Assembly (NCBI RefSeq): GCF_001640805.2
Contig: NC_066835.1
Coordinates: 6,442,227 to 6,506,226 of the forward strand
DNA: 64,000 bases
Direction of reading: 5' to 3'
Origin: Lates calcarifer
Lineage: Eukaryota; Chordata; Actinopteri; Centropomidae
A program made the translations under genes and the position numbers. Within the stretch, counting starts at the first letter, position 1, and every line of letters begins with the position of its first letter. Below are positions 1-9,757 of the stretch, in pieces. The notes beneath the pieces were generated by a model. It worked only from the letters and a program-made list of their open reading frames with translations, was not told where the DNA came from and ran no database searches.

Positions 1-192
1 CAGAGCTGCCCAGGTCCACGGAGTTGCTGTGCTGCTTGACGCGCCCGGGGCCCGAGACTGAGGCCGGCTGTCCACTGCTCTGAAAGTAGGCATCCTGGGT
101 GGACTCGGTGCTGCTCTGGGCCCGCACCGAGAGTGAAGACTTGGACATGCGAGGTGGGAGTGGGGGAGGAGCACCTTTACGATAAGGAAAGA
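1..192 (-). CDS. dlgap3: dlgap3 fifth coding exon, truncated by window edge
   Basis: Begins after a CTACAG acceptor; TC completes Val and the frame continues FPYRKGAPPPLPPRMSKSSL, then SVRAQSSTESTQDAYFQSSG and a Ser/Gly-rich tail to the window edge. Family members carry the same arrangement: Y-K/R-K-x-PPPxPPR (a proline-rich, SH3-type ligand) followed by QSSTESAQD. There are 63 full codons plus a partial one, and the exon may continue beyond base 1. It is too short and too open-ended to register as a stand-alone reading frame. No donor is visible inside the window, so the true end is unknown. Confidence 0.9.
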
Positions 193-699
193 CTGTAGTG
201 TCAGAAGAGCGGGAGAAAGGAAGACAGAGGCATAGTGGGCTGTTAAGAGCAAAATGGGAACTATACAAACAGGGAGCGGGGGAGGTGGATACTTACAAAA
301 GGGACAGACTGTAAAGAGAAGGTGAAAGGAAAGACAAAGAGTGGAAAGAAGGAAATTTATTGATGTGAAAGGAGGTGAACCAATATAGAGAGACAGAGAG
401 AAAACAAGAAAATCATTAAGAGATAATGCAGATGTGACAAAAAGATTTATAAACACAACTCACTGTGTCTTTTCACCGAAAAAAAGTCAGCTTATAGTGT
501 GAATTTTAGTGAGAGGCAGGGAGCGAATCGGTGGAAAAGACTGACATGACACAAGTGACAGAAGAAAACCTCTTCCCTTGAGCTAACATAACTCTGCCTT
601 TTAGGAAGATAAAGCAATTTCCTGAGAGAAATATTAAAATGAGACGTGCAGATTCTGTCTCTTCCTCCTCCCTTATTGCTTCATTCAAACGTATACACC

Positions 700-743
<44 letters not shown>

Positions 744-1728
744 ATATTCACTGAATAAAGGATCATACTTTAATGCACTTCTTTCCAGACGTCTTCATCA
801 CCACCCCGTCTCAGCTGAGAAGCTCTAACCTTCAGTATGTGGGTGTACAGTGCGTGTGAGTTTGTGTACAGTGCGCATGTGTTTGTGGCTGATGTATATG
901 ACACTTCACAGAGGCTTTAATAAATCTCGGGGGAGGGGGGGATTTGCTGGTCTAAGCATAGAAATTTGAGTCCTGTGAGGCACTAAAGTGGCTCTGCTGT
1001 CTACTGTACAAACACACACAAACAGTCACAAATGAATGCAGATGGAGTGAATATTAGGCTCGAGTGAGAGGTTGTTTTTTTTATGAGAAATTATTGAAAA
1101 AATACAAAATCCAGAGAAAAACAAACAAATCAAGACAAAGAGTGAATTGTTTCAAATCAGGAGTGATGGGGAGGGAGAAGGAAAAGAAAAGCAGCCATGC
1201 CAGGCGGAGACGCAGACAGTGGAAAGAGAGAAAGAAGCAGCTGGAGACACTGAGCTATCATCATAATCATGAGCATTCCTGTACCTATTACTGAGCCAGA
1301 GAAACTTGTTATCACACAGGGCAGGGTGATGGGAGAGATGAGATAGAGAGACAAAGACCATGCTCAATAACATACACTTCACACAAGCCTGGGCTTATAG
1401 CACACATATGAAGAAAATGCTGCAGAGGAGGAGAGGGATGAAGAATAAATTACAGAGATTGAAGGAAAAGAGAAGAAAAAAGGTTAAACATTAAAAATGG
1501 ATGGTCTGACAGTGTGGGGTTTGTTGACGTGCTTGTGTAAGTGTGTAAACTTGCTTCTGTCGAGGTAAGCAGGCGCAAGCTGTCATAAAATTCCTTCTCC
1601 CACTGGCTGCCCCGCTGTGCCTCCCACCAGGTTGCCACCACATAAAAGACAACCATGCTGTCTTCTATCACTCACACAGACACCGCAGACTTTTACACAC
1701 TGAGCTATACACATGTGCGCGCACTCAC
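193..1728 (-). other. dlgap3 intron between fourth and fifth coding exons
   Basis: Intron of 1536 bp with donor G|GTGAGTGC and acceptor CTACAG. It holds purine-rich, A-biased sequence and a (CA)n microsatellite at 704-739. Open frames here are low-complexity and resemble no protein I know. Nothing else is seen. Confidence 0.85.
704..739. repeat. (CA)n microsatellite
   Basis: About 18 uninterrupted CA units inside a dlgap3 intron. Confidence 0.97.
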
Positions 1729-1945
1729 CGGCCCCACCCTTGATGCTTCCCTGGGGGCCTGACATGGAGAAGACGGAGAGGCAGTCGTCGTCCTGGGAAC
1801 AGCCGGCCTGGATGGCGCGGACGTAGCTGTGGCTGCGAGTGCGGAACACGCCTGGAAGATCCAGGGCCTCTACGGCTTGAGACTCCACCTCCCCGAACAT
1901 GGTCTCACACACCGCCTCGAACTGACGGTTCAATGTGTCCCCCAG
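1729..1945 (-). CDS. dlgap3: dlgap3 fourth coding exon (about residues 477-549)
   Basis: Begins after TTTCCCTCCAG and reads LGDTLNRQFEAVCETMFGEV, then ESQAVEALDLPGVF, RTRSHSYVRAIQAGCSQDDD and CLSVFSMSGPQGSIKGGA, ending G|GTGAGTGC. The block from QFEAVC to CSQDDD is among the most conserved in the DLGAP family. RTRSHSYVRAI is a canonical GK-binding repeat. The length is 217 bp, phase 0 in and 1 out, and the leftover G joins the next exon to make Val. An apparent longer reading frame in both directions is intron read-through and should be ignored. The 114-bp intron separating it from the previous exon is very short. Confidence 0.93.
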
Positions 1946-2059
1946 CTGGAGGGAAAAAAAATGAGGACACTTGAGGACACTTTGGTTACAGATCACTGTA
2001 CTGAGTGGGAAATTTGAACCCCCATATAATACACACAAATAAAACATATTATTTGTTAC

Positions 2060-2162
2060 CTGTGAGCTGGTCAGAGAGCGGGTGTAACTACGAGAGCGGG
2101 TGTGGGTTTTGGGTGTGGTTCGGCTGTTAGGGTAGGAATCTGTACACTGCTTACATGAGTAC
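2060..2162 (-). CDS. dlgap3: dlgap3 third coding exon (about residues 442-476)
   Basis: Small exon of 103 bp between TTTTATCCAG and CAG|GTAACA. One leading base completes Arg, then 34 codons read YSCKQCTDSYPN... and end HTRSRSYTRSLTSSQ. The RSRSYTRSL core is another Arg/Ser-Tyr motif like the GK-binding repeats but lacks a following acidic tail. In human DLGAP3 the equivalent segment, as I remember it, ends with a similar SYSRSL-type motif just before the LNxQxEAVC block, as here. The exon has no start codon and is too short to stand out as an open frame; it was found by phase matching between its neighbours. Splice sites on both sides are good and the phase (2 in, 0 out) fits exactly. Confidence 0.85.
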
Positions 2163-2754
2163 CTGGATAAAACATATAATACACATAATTAGCATTGTTG
2201 ATGATAGCAACTATAGCGCATGATGAAATCAATAGCCTTTTCTCATTAGTCGGTAATATATTCTGGCTGTAAAATCTGCAGCTATTCGCTTGGCTATTTT
2301 TGACAAAAATTCATATTTGTAACACACCATTTGGTTAATCATGACTACAAAATGAAATGTCACTGAGTCATGTTCTATTACTATGCCAGTTGGAGTCATT
2401 TTGAGTGTTGTAATGCTGCATTTCATAAATTCTCTATTTTCTGTGAAATAATTCTGAATAATTCTGAACTTCTGAATATAGCTGTTTCCATGCTGGGCAC
2501 ACAAAAGTGCAGTTCAATCTGAAATAGTCCAATGACAAACCCCAAAGAGTAATTATAGATCTCACAAGGTCACGAAAGACAATGTATATTTTATCTATCT
2601 GTACCTTTATCATTCTAATTAGTACTGGATGACCTCCCTGAAATCCCAAAATAGCATAACAACCTGAGTAGATCTAATCAGCCACGAAACTGAAAACACC
2701 TGTGTGTGCAGGGCCTTTAATCTATAATAATGCATCAAATTTAACTTAATAGTG

Positions 2755-2853
2755 AAGTTAAATGTAAAGTATTTCCTTCTGAAATGTAGTAGAGTAGAAA
2801 GATAAAGTAAATGGAAAAACACAAGTATAGTTCAAATACCTTAAAAATGTACT
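2755..2853 (+). mobile_element. Fragment of dispersed teleost repeat
   Basis: The stretch reading AAAGTATTTCCTTCTGAAAT, then GTAGTAGAGTAGAAAGATAA and a short A-rich tail, is like the sequence at 11961-12080 and, in reverse, at 42830-42960. I recognise this wording (GTAGTGGAGTAGAAGTATAAAG type) as a common teleost dispersed repeat of uncertain class. It directly abuts the MITE starting at 2853, which suggests nested insertion. Confidence 0.45.
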
Positions 2854-3300
2854 TAAAGGTGTTATTTGTAAGCTTGGGTGCTATCATTACCTAGCCAACC
2901 TTAGCATTAACAGCTGTTTATTTACCAAGAGCTTGACCCATCGCTGCATTTACAAGACAAGAATACGCGCTCTGGGCAGTGCTACTTCTTCATCCTCTCA
3001 TGTTGGACTAATGGCAGACTGGATTCTACAGTGACTCACTATTGCAAGTGGCATTACCAGATGGAATGAGGACAGATGGTTAGTTTGATAATTTCATTAG
3101 CAGAAAAGAAGTAACAGAGATAGAGGCAATCAAAGGTTAACACTGGTGTTGCTCTGGATCTGGAGACAGCTCTTGGTGAGTAAAGGAATGAAGTTTGATG
3201 CTGAACTCAAGATGTTCCATCATGACTGATAAGAAAACAAGTGTTCATGCTGACAGTGGCTATGTGCCGATAGCAAAAAAATCACATATAGCACCTTCAA
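2853..3300. mobile_element. hAT-like MITE in dlgap3 intron
   Basis: The left end TTAAAGGTGTTATTTGT and the reverse complement of the right end, TTGAAGGTGCTATATGT, match at 14 of 17 positions, giving terminal inverted repeats on an element of about 448 bp. The interior wording (GCATTTACAAGACAAGAATA; GCGCTCTGGGCAGTGCTACT) is that of a high-copy non-coding teleost family as I recall it. There is no transposase frame, so it is non-autonomous. A TGTAC word occurs beside both ends and may be part of a target duplication. The right end lies about 34 bp from the donor of the 3335-3555 exon. Confidence 0.65.
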
Positions 3301-3334
3301 CTTGTACATAAACATCCCATCTGTGACATTTGAC

Positions 3335-3555
3335 CTTTGATCCATGCTGATGGATCGTCTAAAGGCGTCCCTCTGTGCAATCAGGGTGGACTTGGGCGAG
3401 GCTTTGGGGCTGGTGTCTGAATCGGCACTGTCATCATCGCCCATTGCCTTGATGTAGCTCCCGCTTCGCATGCGACGGCAAGGAATCTCCCCTCCACTGT
3501 CGGCTGGGCCGCCACCGCCGCCGGCGTATCCACCTCCCCAGTCCTCTGAAGGGAC
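3335..3555 (-). CDS. dlgap3: dlgap3 second coding exon (about residues 369-442)
   Basis: Begins after TGTGTCTCAG and reads VPSEDWGGGY, then a Gly-rich stretch, then EIPCRRMRSGSYIKAMGD followed by an acidic DDSADSD tail and a Ser-Pro region ending RRSISMDQ. The RMRSGSY core with the acidic tail is one of the family's guanylate-kinase-binding repeats, in which a phosphorylated Ser before Tyr docks on the GK domain of PSD-95-type MAGUKs (established for SAPAPs). The length of 221 bp gives 73 codons plus two bases (AG), completed by the first G of the next exon to make Arg. The donor reads CAAAG|GTCAAA, weaker than GTRAGT, but it is the only nearby GT that keeps phase and stops at the family's conserved DQ ending. 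A transposon-like repeat ends about 34 bp into the intron. Confidence 0.9.
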
Positions 3556-4819
3556 CTGAGACACATTTATATAAAGATTCGTACAGTCATAGGTGAGTAT
3601 AAAAATGAGCATGGAGGACTGATCTGAATACAACATGTAGTGAGTAGAAGTGTACAACCATGTGGAGTAGACACATGGTCAAGTTTGTTTAGTAAGATTC
3701 TCTATAAATGGATTAAAGACAGAGTTAATGTGAGTTAAAAGTAAGTATGCATTCTTCGTCTAGACCAACTGTTAAGGGAAAAGCAATTAATCACAATGTG
3801 AATCAATCAGTATGTTAAGATATTGAAGATGTTTTCACTGCACGGCTGGCAGTTTCTTCACAATATCTGTTATTAAAGTCAAAGGACTTCTCAATACAGA
3901 AATATATTTCATCATTGAAAAATATTTCACACCTCACACAGAAGGACTGTGATGATTCAGACGTACAGTCCTGGCACACGTGCACGCTGTGTTGGGTTGT
4001 AAAGCAAACACATCAAGACAGATAGCTCAAGCATGCCCATGCACACAATGAGCGCACACACACACATCACACATGCACATACAGTATGCATACACATGGG
4101 AGATGATGTAAGAGAAAGAGAGAAAGGGACAAAGGGACTTACAGAGAGAGAGAAACTCTGACAGCTGGAGAAACACTGACACAAAGGAGGAAAAACAGCA
4201 TAAGCAAGAAGCCGACGGACAAAGCAAATGAACGGATCACACGCAGAAAGGCAGGTAGACGAGCAAGAGAGGGCAGACAGAGAAAATGTGGGCAGACTGA
4301 CGGAAAGGCAGGTGGCACATAGAGACACAGACGGATGTACAGGGTGATAAAACAAGAAACAGGGAAGGAGAATAGCAGACGTAAGCGGACAGAGGGCGGG
4401 AAGACAGATGAGCAGACGAAAGAGAGTCTGATGAGAAAACAAAATGAAAAGCACAGACGGGGACACACCCAGGACAAGAAACTAAAGAGGAAGACAACAC
4501 ATAGAGAATTAATAAAGCGCAATGAAATGAAACTAAAAAATTGACAGGTTCCCACTGTGGCCCTCATGTAAAATGTATAACATCTCATAACTAAGTCAGA
4601 ACACTTGCATTACTCTGGTCTGTTGTCGGAGGAAGAAAAACAGCTTAGGATGACACGTCATACAGTGAAAGAAACTGTGAAATGTTTCCTGGCATATATG
4701 AGGTACCTTATTAGACAGAGCTAACAAGACAGACAGACAATGAAACTGATTACAGTTACTGTCTTTACAGCTGCATTAACTGACCAAAGGTTAGATGTGA
4801 CCAGAATTTGCTACCCCAA

Positions 4820-5060
4820 AACAATAACCTAAAAGTGGCTAAAAAGCCCCGTAGAGCAGAGGGGGATTTCAGAGTTGGTTAAAAAATTCTCTGTGGTTTT
4901 GTCACTAAAAGTGGCACCTTTGACTTTACTTGTAGATATTTCAGTCGTTGTTTATATAAAAAATTTAATAAGTGCAGTTTTAATTTGCACCATGAGAGCT
5001 GAGGTCAAACTTCCAGGTTGTGTTCCAGATAACTTAAGACTCCTTGGATTATAACTTTAC
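4820..5060 (+). mobile_element. Degenerate teleost repeat fragment
   Basis: Wording such as GTGGTTTTGTCACTAAAAGT and CATGAGAGCTGAGGTCAAAC recurs as CATGAGAACTGAGGTGAAAC near 7070-7090, both followed by a GTTCTGTTCCAGA-like block. The two segments are diverged copies of one dispersed family. There is no coding capacity and the boundaries are vague. Confidence 0.45.
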
Positions 5061-6779
5061 TCAACTGTATGTCATATGGTTTAGTCCATTTACCAAGACA
5101 AGCATTAGAAGTTTATTTATAAAAAAAAAAAAATTGAATATCTTTAAAAGTACTTTGAAGTACACCATTTCCCATGAGCCCACTAACCACTGCAGGTTGT
5201 ATGTCATCAGAGGGCCCATGTCTCTAATAGCAGCAATGCTTTTAGGCAACTGAAAAGATAGGATTGGAAGAGTAGGAAGGGCTGAATCAAGGGGACTTGG
5301 TTGTAGATCACCTCTCATCCAAGAGGCGTCTTTTGTTCAGAACTTCAGTCCTTTTTGGATAACCATGACCTAGATGACTGAGAATCCACACAGATGACAG
5401 TAGAAGAAAGCAAAGTTATGAGGATGTTAACTATCTGCAAATTTTCATGGGAGCTGTAGTCCTTGTATGCTAAATAAATACATGACTGCGAAACTTCATG
5501 AATGTTTTCAGTTTCTAATAACACGTGCTGCAGTAGAGGGCAGTTTGACTTACAATATGGATAAACCTTGGGATAACTGTTTTCAGAAAGACTGATGAAA
5601 GAAGTACTCAAGAAGAGATTGCATTGAGTTACAGAAGCCAGTGACATCAGCACTTGGGCTCTCTACAGCAGCCTTTACATTTTATTGTTGTGGAGGACCA
5701 TTCAGTCTGTTATGTAAATATGTGTGTGTGTGTGTGTGTATCGTGTTGATCCACTTTTCCAGTATAATGAAAGCTTTACACCACTTAAAAGGAAAGACCC
5801 CTCGATCTTTTAGTTTTGGCAAATGCTGTGAGGTGTGTAGTCTCACACACATCTGACCAAATGGTAAATACCTACACACATTGAGACACACACACACACA
5901 CACACATCGTAGTCAAGGCCTCAGGGTTTGGCATCCAGCTGAGTGTGTGTTTTTAAGGTCATCACTTAAAAGATGATTCAGCCTAATCTCCCGATCCCCC
6001 TGGCCTTCCACTATCTCTCTCATTTTCTCATCCTGCTCTTTCACTCCTCCTCTCGCTTTGCCCCTTGGCTACCATCACCTCCTTTATCTCTTTTCTATCC
6101 CTGAGCTTGCTCTGCTATCTCTGCATCCCTCTACCTTGCCCCCCCCCCCCCCCTCTATCTTTGTCTCTCTCTCTCTCCCTCGCTGTCTCTGTCTTCATTT
6201 CACTCTCGCTCCATATTCTTGTTTTTATCATTCCTTATCTGTCAGACACAGGCTGAGGGGAAGGGAGAGGCTTAGGGGAATGGCGAGTGCCAGTGTTGTG
6301 ATGCCGCACATTGTGATTGGCGTTTACACCATGGGAGAAAACCTTGCACATGTCCCTTTGCCTCTGACCACTGTAATTCAGACTTCAGTCACTTTTGTTC
6401 CCTTAATTTTCACTTCGAGCTGCTTCACTTTTTTCTTGCTGTTGTGCAGAAAACTTGAGCAGTTCCCTGGTGTGGACTTGACAGAATAAGCTTGTGTATA
6501 CATGTCAGTGTTCCAAACCCACTGCTTCAATCTGTATTTGCTGCATGTACTTTATACAAGGTGTTCTCCTTTTGTCACTTTTGCACTATTATATCTGCAT
6601 AGTCTGATACTGTCTGACTGTAATCTCTTACCTCATTCTCAGTCACCTTTTTTTCTCTGTTTAGGCTGTGTGTAGCATAAAACTCTGTTAGCATAGCATT
6701 TTGTCAGGTGAGGAATGCTAAAATTAAAGTTTTGATATGTCTATGCAGACAGTCAAAATAAAAATAAAAAAGTTAGAGT

Positions 6780-7460
6780 TACACCTACAATAGCAGATTT
6801 CTGGCTACTCTGAGACAATTTGAAACAAACTGTGAACACAAAACTAATATATTATTGCCTTTTTTTTTTTTTTTTTTTTTTTTTTGACAAAAAATGAACT
6901 GTTAGCAAATTTACACATCCAGCAGATGCAGAGCAACATTAGCATTCATTTGATGTTTGTGGCCACCTGATGATTTAAGTCCAATATTCACCACAATTTT
7001 ATGTCATTTTTTTGTGTGACTAGCTCCTGAGGTACATATCTGATTCTTAAGCTGCAGCTTTAATTCGTATCATGAGAACTGAGGTGAAACCTCTGGGTTC
7101 TGTTCCAGAGACACAGACCACTGTGTTTACTAGCTAGTTGCTAACTTGGTGTGTTTGCTGTTTGGTGCTGAAAAGATAACACACAGTGGGATGCCAGAGC
7201 TTTTTTTTTTTTTACTGATGCCTGCATGAAAAAAATAACACTATGAGAGCTGTGAGAGTGAACAAAAACACTATAGATGTTGACAAAATACCAAAGCAAT
7301 TAGCTAGAAGAAGCTGAAGCTGAAGTGTTGTGAGGAACTGCATATTTGGGTGATAACTCTCTTTGGGTTCATCACCATGAGTAACGACTTTAATATTCAT
7401 GTAGTGATATGAGCTATTGTTGTAAAAAAAATATTGACAACAGCAACTTTAAAGTTTGTT
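6780..7460 (+). mobile_element. Degenerate copy of a dispersed teleost repeat
   Basis: Contains CACATCCAGCAGATG, GGCCACCTGATGATT, GGGTTCATCACCATGAGTAA and a terminal GACAACAGCAACTTTAAAG. The same ordered words occur in diverged form at 39440-39905 (CACATTCAGCAGATTAG, GTCCACCTGATGAATG, GGGTTCATCACTATGA) and partly at 32745-33110. This is an old non-coding family in the same orientation at all three places. A 26-bp poly-T (6860-6885) and a shorter T-run at 7201 interrupt it. Confidence 0.55.
6860..6885. repeat. Poly-T tract
   Basis: Twenty-six consecutive T within an old dispersed repeat. Confidence 0.95.
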
Positions 7461-8579
7461 GTTACATGTATTATATCTAGCCTTTACACACTATACCTGC
7501 ATCTGCTTGGCAGCAATTGTTTAGAATTTTGCTTCCAGAGAATAAGGTTTCAGCTTGGAGCTGTTGCTCCAATATGGCACCTGTAGTGCTGTTTGTCCTG
7601 GCGTCTAGTCCTGGTGGAGTAGACCCAAACAACTCTATATCTGCAGCTCCGGGAAGCTGCCTGCTCTGAAGCCATGGATCAATCTGGCTGACTTCAGCAC
7701 ATCTGAGCACAGCACAAAATTCACTCCATACACTGACTCCCTCCCTCCTCACAAAACTGCAAGTGACGCCCGGAGATATGAGAGAAGCTGCAGTGGGGAA
7801 GTTCATTTCGTGTCCTAAGGTGTGAATGTGTTGGTAGCCTAAGGCGGAGAGGCAAATTCTGTGGGGTTTGTCCTTTGAAAACACTAACACACACAGCCCT
7901 GCTCTCGCTGTCTCTTCTATCAGCAGACCTCAGCTGTGTCTAAAGGATGAGAGTTGGAAAAACACCAGGGACTCCTGTGGCTACCTGCTGTTTCCGTAGA
8001 AACACAGCCTGCATGCCAGCTCTACTTCAGCACAGCTGGAGGTGCGTGTGTGTTTGTGTGTGTGTTTGTGTCTCTAACAGCCATTAGCTTTTCATTTTAG
8101 GGAATTCATGTATAGAAAATGAGAGAAAGGGCAAAGGGAAAGTGGAGAAATGTGTTGGATTCGGTGACAAAGTGTAGCACCTGGAACTGGGAACTGTAAT
8201 GAGATACATCAAATAATCTATGTTTGGGTGCTAATCATTGTTTGCTGACTCACAAAAAAATACCAAGACAGTCCATGGTGTCACTCAGGTGGATATTGAA
8301 CCTTTGAACCCTGGGCTGTTTTTGCTCAGTCTTCACACAAACACCTGTACATGAACCAATTAAGTGAGTGTGTGTTAACAGCGTCATTTCTTCATATGCT
8401 AATGAACACTGTCCTTATATATGAACCACACAGGAAAAATGGAGGGTTTTATGTCTTAGAGAGATATTGCCCACCTTTTTGCTGCAGGTTAGTAGTGAGC
8501 AGCAATGTCACCAACATACTCTATTATCTTTGTACACACTCAAACACACACACAGTTTGACATGCAGGCGTACACACAC

Positions 8580-9683
8580 CTGCAGGTAGTGGAAGGTCCT
8601 CTCCTTCAGCTTGCTCTCCATGGGCACAAGGGCCTTGTTGTAGCCTCCTCCCCTGGCGGAAGGGTACACCTCCCTAGCCTGACTCACTGTCATGGCTGAC
8701 CAGGTGCTCCTCTTCAGGGAGTGGCCATGATGCCCGTGGTGTCCCCCTCCTTCACTTCCCGCCAAAGCCATTGTGGTACAGGCGATGCACTCCCCAGGCC
8801 CAGGCCCAGGCCCTGGCCCACCCCCACGCTCCTTGGGCTTCTTCATGGTGAGCTCTTGGATGGCAGCATCCAGGCTCTCGTGTCCGGTGGGATACCCCCG
8901 CCTGCCCCCACTCACCAGGAAGCTGCTATCGCTGTCCAGGTTGTCGTCAGAGCTCCACCAGCCCGCTGTCCTGCTGCGGTGACGTCTACCCGACTCGTGC
9001 CGCGAGTCTCCGCTCTTGCTACGTTCTCGAGACTTGCTCCTCCTGGTAGAGCGAGACTGGTGACCTGAGTAGTGGCCTCCACCATCCTCTCCTCCGCTCC
9101 TGTGGCCTCCTCCTCTCTCACGGTAGTCTCCGCCTCCCCTTGTGCCGTTGTATTCCCGTTTGGATGGTGCTTCCAGGGAATGGGACTTGGCAAAGAGGCG
9201 CTGCACAGAGTTGACTAGGTGACGGATGCGGGATGGGCTTTCGCTGCGTTGCTCGGCACCCCCACTAGCAGTGCGTTGGTACTGCAGCGTGTGGAAGCCG
9301 TCAGGATGAAAGGGCACCTGCTTCTCAAACTGGTCCATCAGGTTTGGGGGGATGCGATGCATCTTCCCTCCGTGGCCCGAGGACAGGCACTCCTCGCAAG
9401 AGTCAAACGACTGGAGGGCTGGGTGCTGGCTGGGGTGGGAACGAGGGAACGTGCCCCCTCCGGAATGGCTGTGGGAGTGGGAGTGGGAGTGGGAATGGTG
9501 CCTCTCCAGCGCCAGAGCCTCAGCTGGACCTCCCGGAGGATAGTAGTGGCCATCGCTGTGACCCTGGTAGTAGTCTCGGCCCGGGCCATCGCAGTCTTCA
9601 GGCGTGCAGTGGCAGGGGCCTCCTCCTCCGCCACCACTGGAGGAATGCTGGGACATGCTACGGCTGACATGGTACCCTTTCAT
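8580..9683 (-). CDS. dlgap3: dlgap3 first coding exon (residues 1-368)
   Basis: Encodes the N-terminus of a DLGAP/SAPAP postsynaptic scaffold. The start at 9683 is the Met opening MKGYHVSRSM, which matches the family's MKG/MRG start. The exon holds exactly 368 codons and ends ...FHYLQ at CAG|GTGTGT. In order it shows a His-Ser run (about residues 62-74), a Cys-containing block FDSCEECL (93-100), the conserved PPNLMDQFEKQ (112-122) and DGFHTLQYQR (128-137) segments, SPSRIRHLVNSVQRLFAKSH (149-168), an Arg-Ser-rich basic region (205-238), the hallmark WWSSDDNLD (242-250), a Gly-Pro repeat (289-298) and a TWSAMTVSQAREVY block (327-340). An in-frame ATG at 9782 would add 33 residues but lies beyond the probable splice acceptor, so it was not chosen. 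Low-complexity Gly/His tracts are longer than I expect in mammals. Long plus-strand open frames over this exon are shadows of its GC-rich codons. Confidence 0.92.
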
Positions 9684-9757
9684 AGGCGCCGGGGCGTGGT
9701 GGGCCGTCCGGGCCGAAAGGGGGCGCTGTGGGCGTGACAGGGCTGCACCGGTCTCAC
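9684..9757 (-). other. dlgap3: probable 5' UTR part of first coding exon
   Basis: On the minus strand the sequence reads a pyrimidine-biased stretch, then CTCCAG|GTGAGACC, then 74 bases to the start codon. The AG at 9759-9758 is a plausible acceptor, so this would be 5' untranslated sequence joined to an upstream non-coding exon. The same bases, CAG|GTGAGA, also fit a donor consensus. A different upstream structure, or an unspliced longer first exon, therefore cannot be excluded without transcript data. Confidence 0.5.

Larger units (their letters stand above)
3556..8579 (-). other. dlgap3 intron between first and second coding exons
   Basis: Intron of 5024 bp, phase 0, from CAG|GTGTGT to TGTGTCTCAG. 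It contains GA-rich low-complexity DNA (4090-4500), repeat fragments near 4820-5060 and 6780-7460, (GT)n at 5721-5739, (CA)n at 5886-5906, a poly-C at 6139-6153, a poly-T at 6860-6885 and TC-rich DNA at 6000-6240. A 137-codon open frame (7890-7477, minus) has no recognisable domain and no splice context and was not called a gene. Confidence 0.85.
1..9757 (-). other. dlgap3: dlgap3-like gene, 5' coding part (partial gene)
   Basis: Five minus-strand exons join in phase into one reading frame of the DLGAP/SAPAP family, postsynaptic density scaffolds that link PSD-95-type MAGUKs to Shank proteins. Exons run 9757-8580, 3555-3335, 2162-2060, 1945-1729 and 192-1. Introns are about 5.0 kb, 1.17 kb, 114 bp and 1.54 kb, all GT-AG. 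Junction phases are 0, 2, 0 and 1, and each matches its partner exon. Paralogue choice: the SQDDDC stretch, the QVPxxDWGG junction, the LFAKSHSLEAP block followed by a YNG triplet, and the DQ ending before a Cys-containing short exon all resemble mammalian DLGAP3 as I remember it more than DLGAP1, 2 or 4. The gene is cut at base 1, so the GKAP/GH1 domain and C-terminal PDZ ligand are not visible. Family assignment is firm; the paralogue is likely but not tested by alignment. Confidence 0.85.

Noticed and set aside
1583..2047. 154-codon minus-strand frame taken as a single gene
   Set aside because: Only 1729-1945 is exonic; the rest is intron read-through across clear splice sites, and the start Met lies in the short intron.
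3220..3657. 145-codon minus-strand frame with an upstream Met
   Set aside because: The Met lies in intron before the TGTGTCTCAG acceptor, and the 3' tail runs into the intron and MITE; the real coding part is 3335-3555.
3957..4588. Ser/Leu/Cys-rich frames of up to 169 codons with membrane-protein-like composition
   Set aside because: Translations of a GA/TC-rich low-complexity tract; several frames overlap with the same bias.
9219..9737. Long plus-strand open frames opposite the first dlgap3 coding exon (for example 172 codons)
   Set aside because: They are antisense shadows of GC-rich codons of a firmly identified exon, with no conserved domain.
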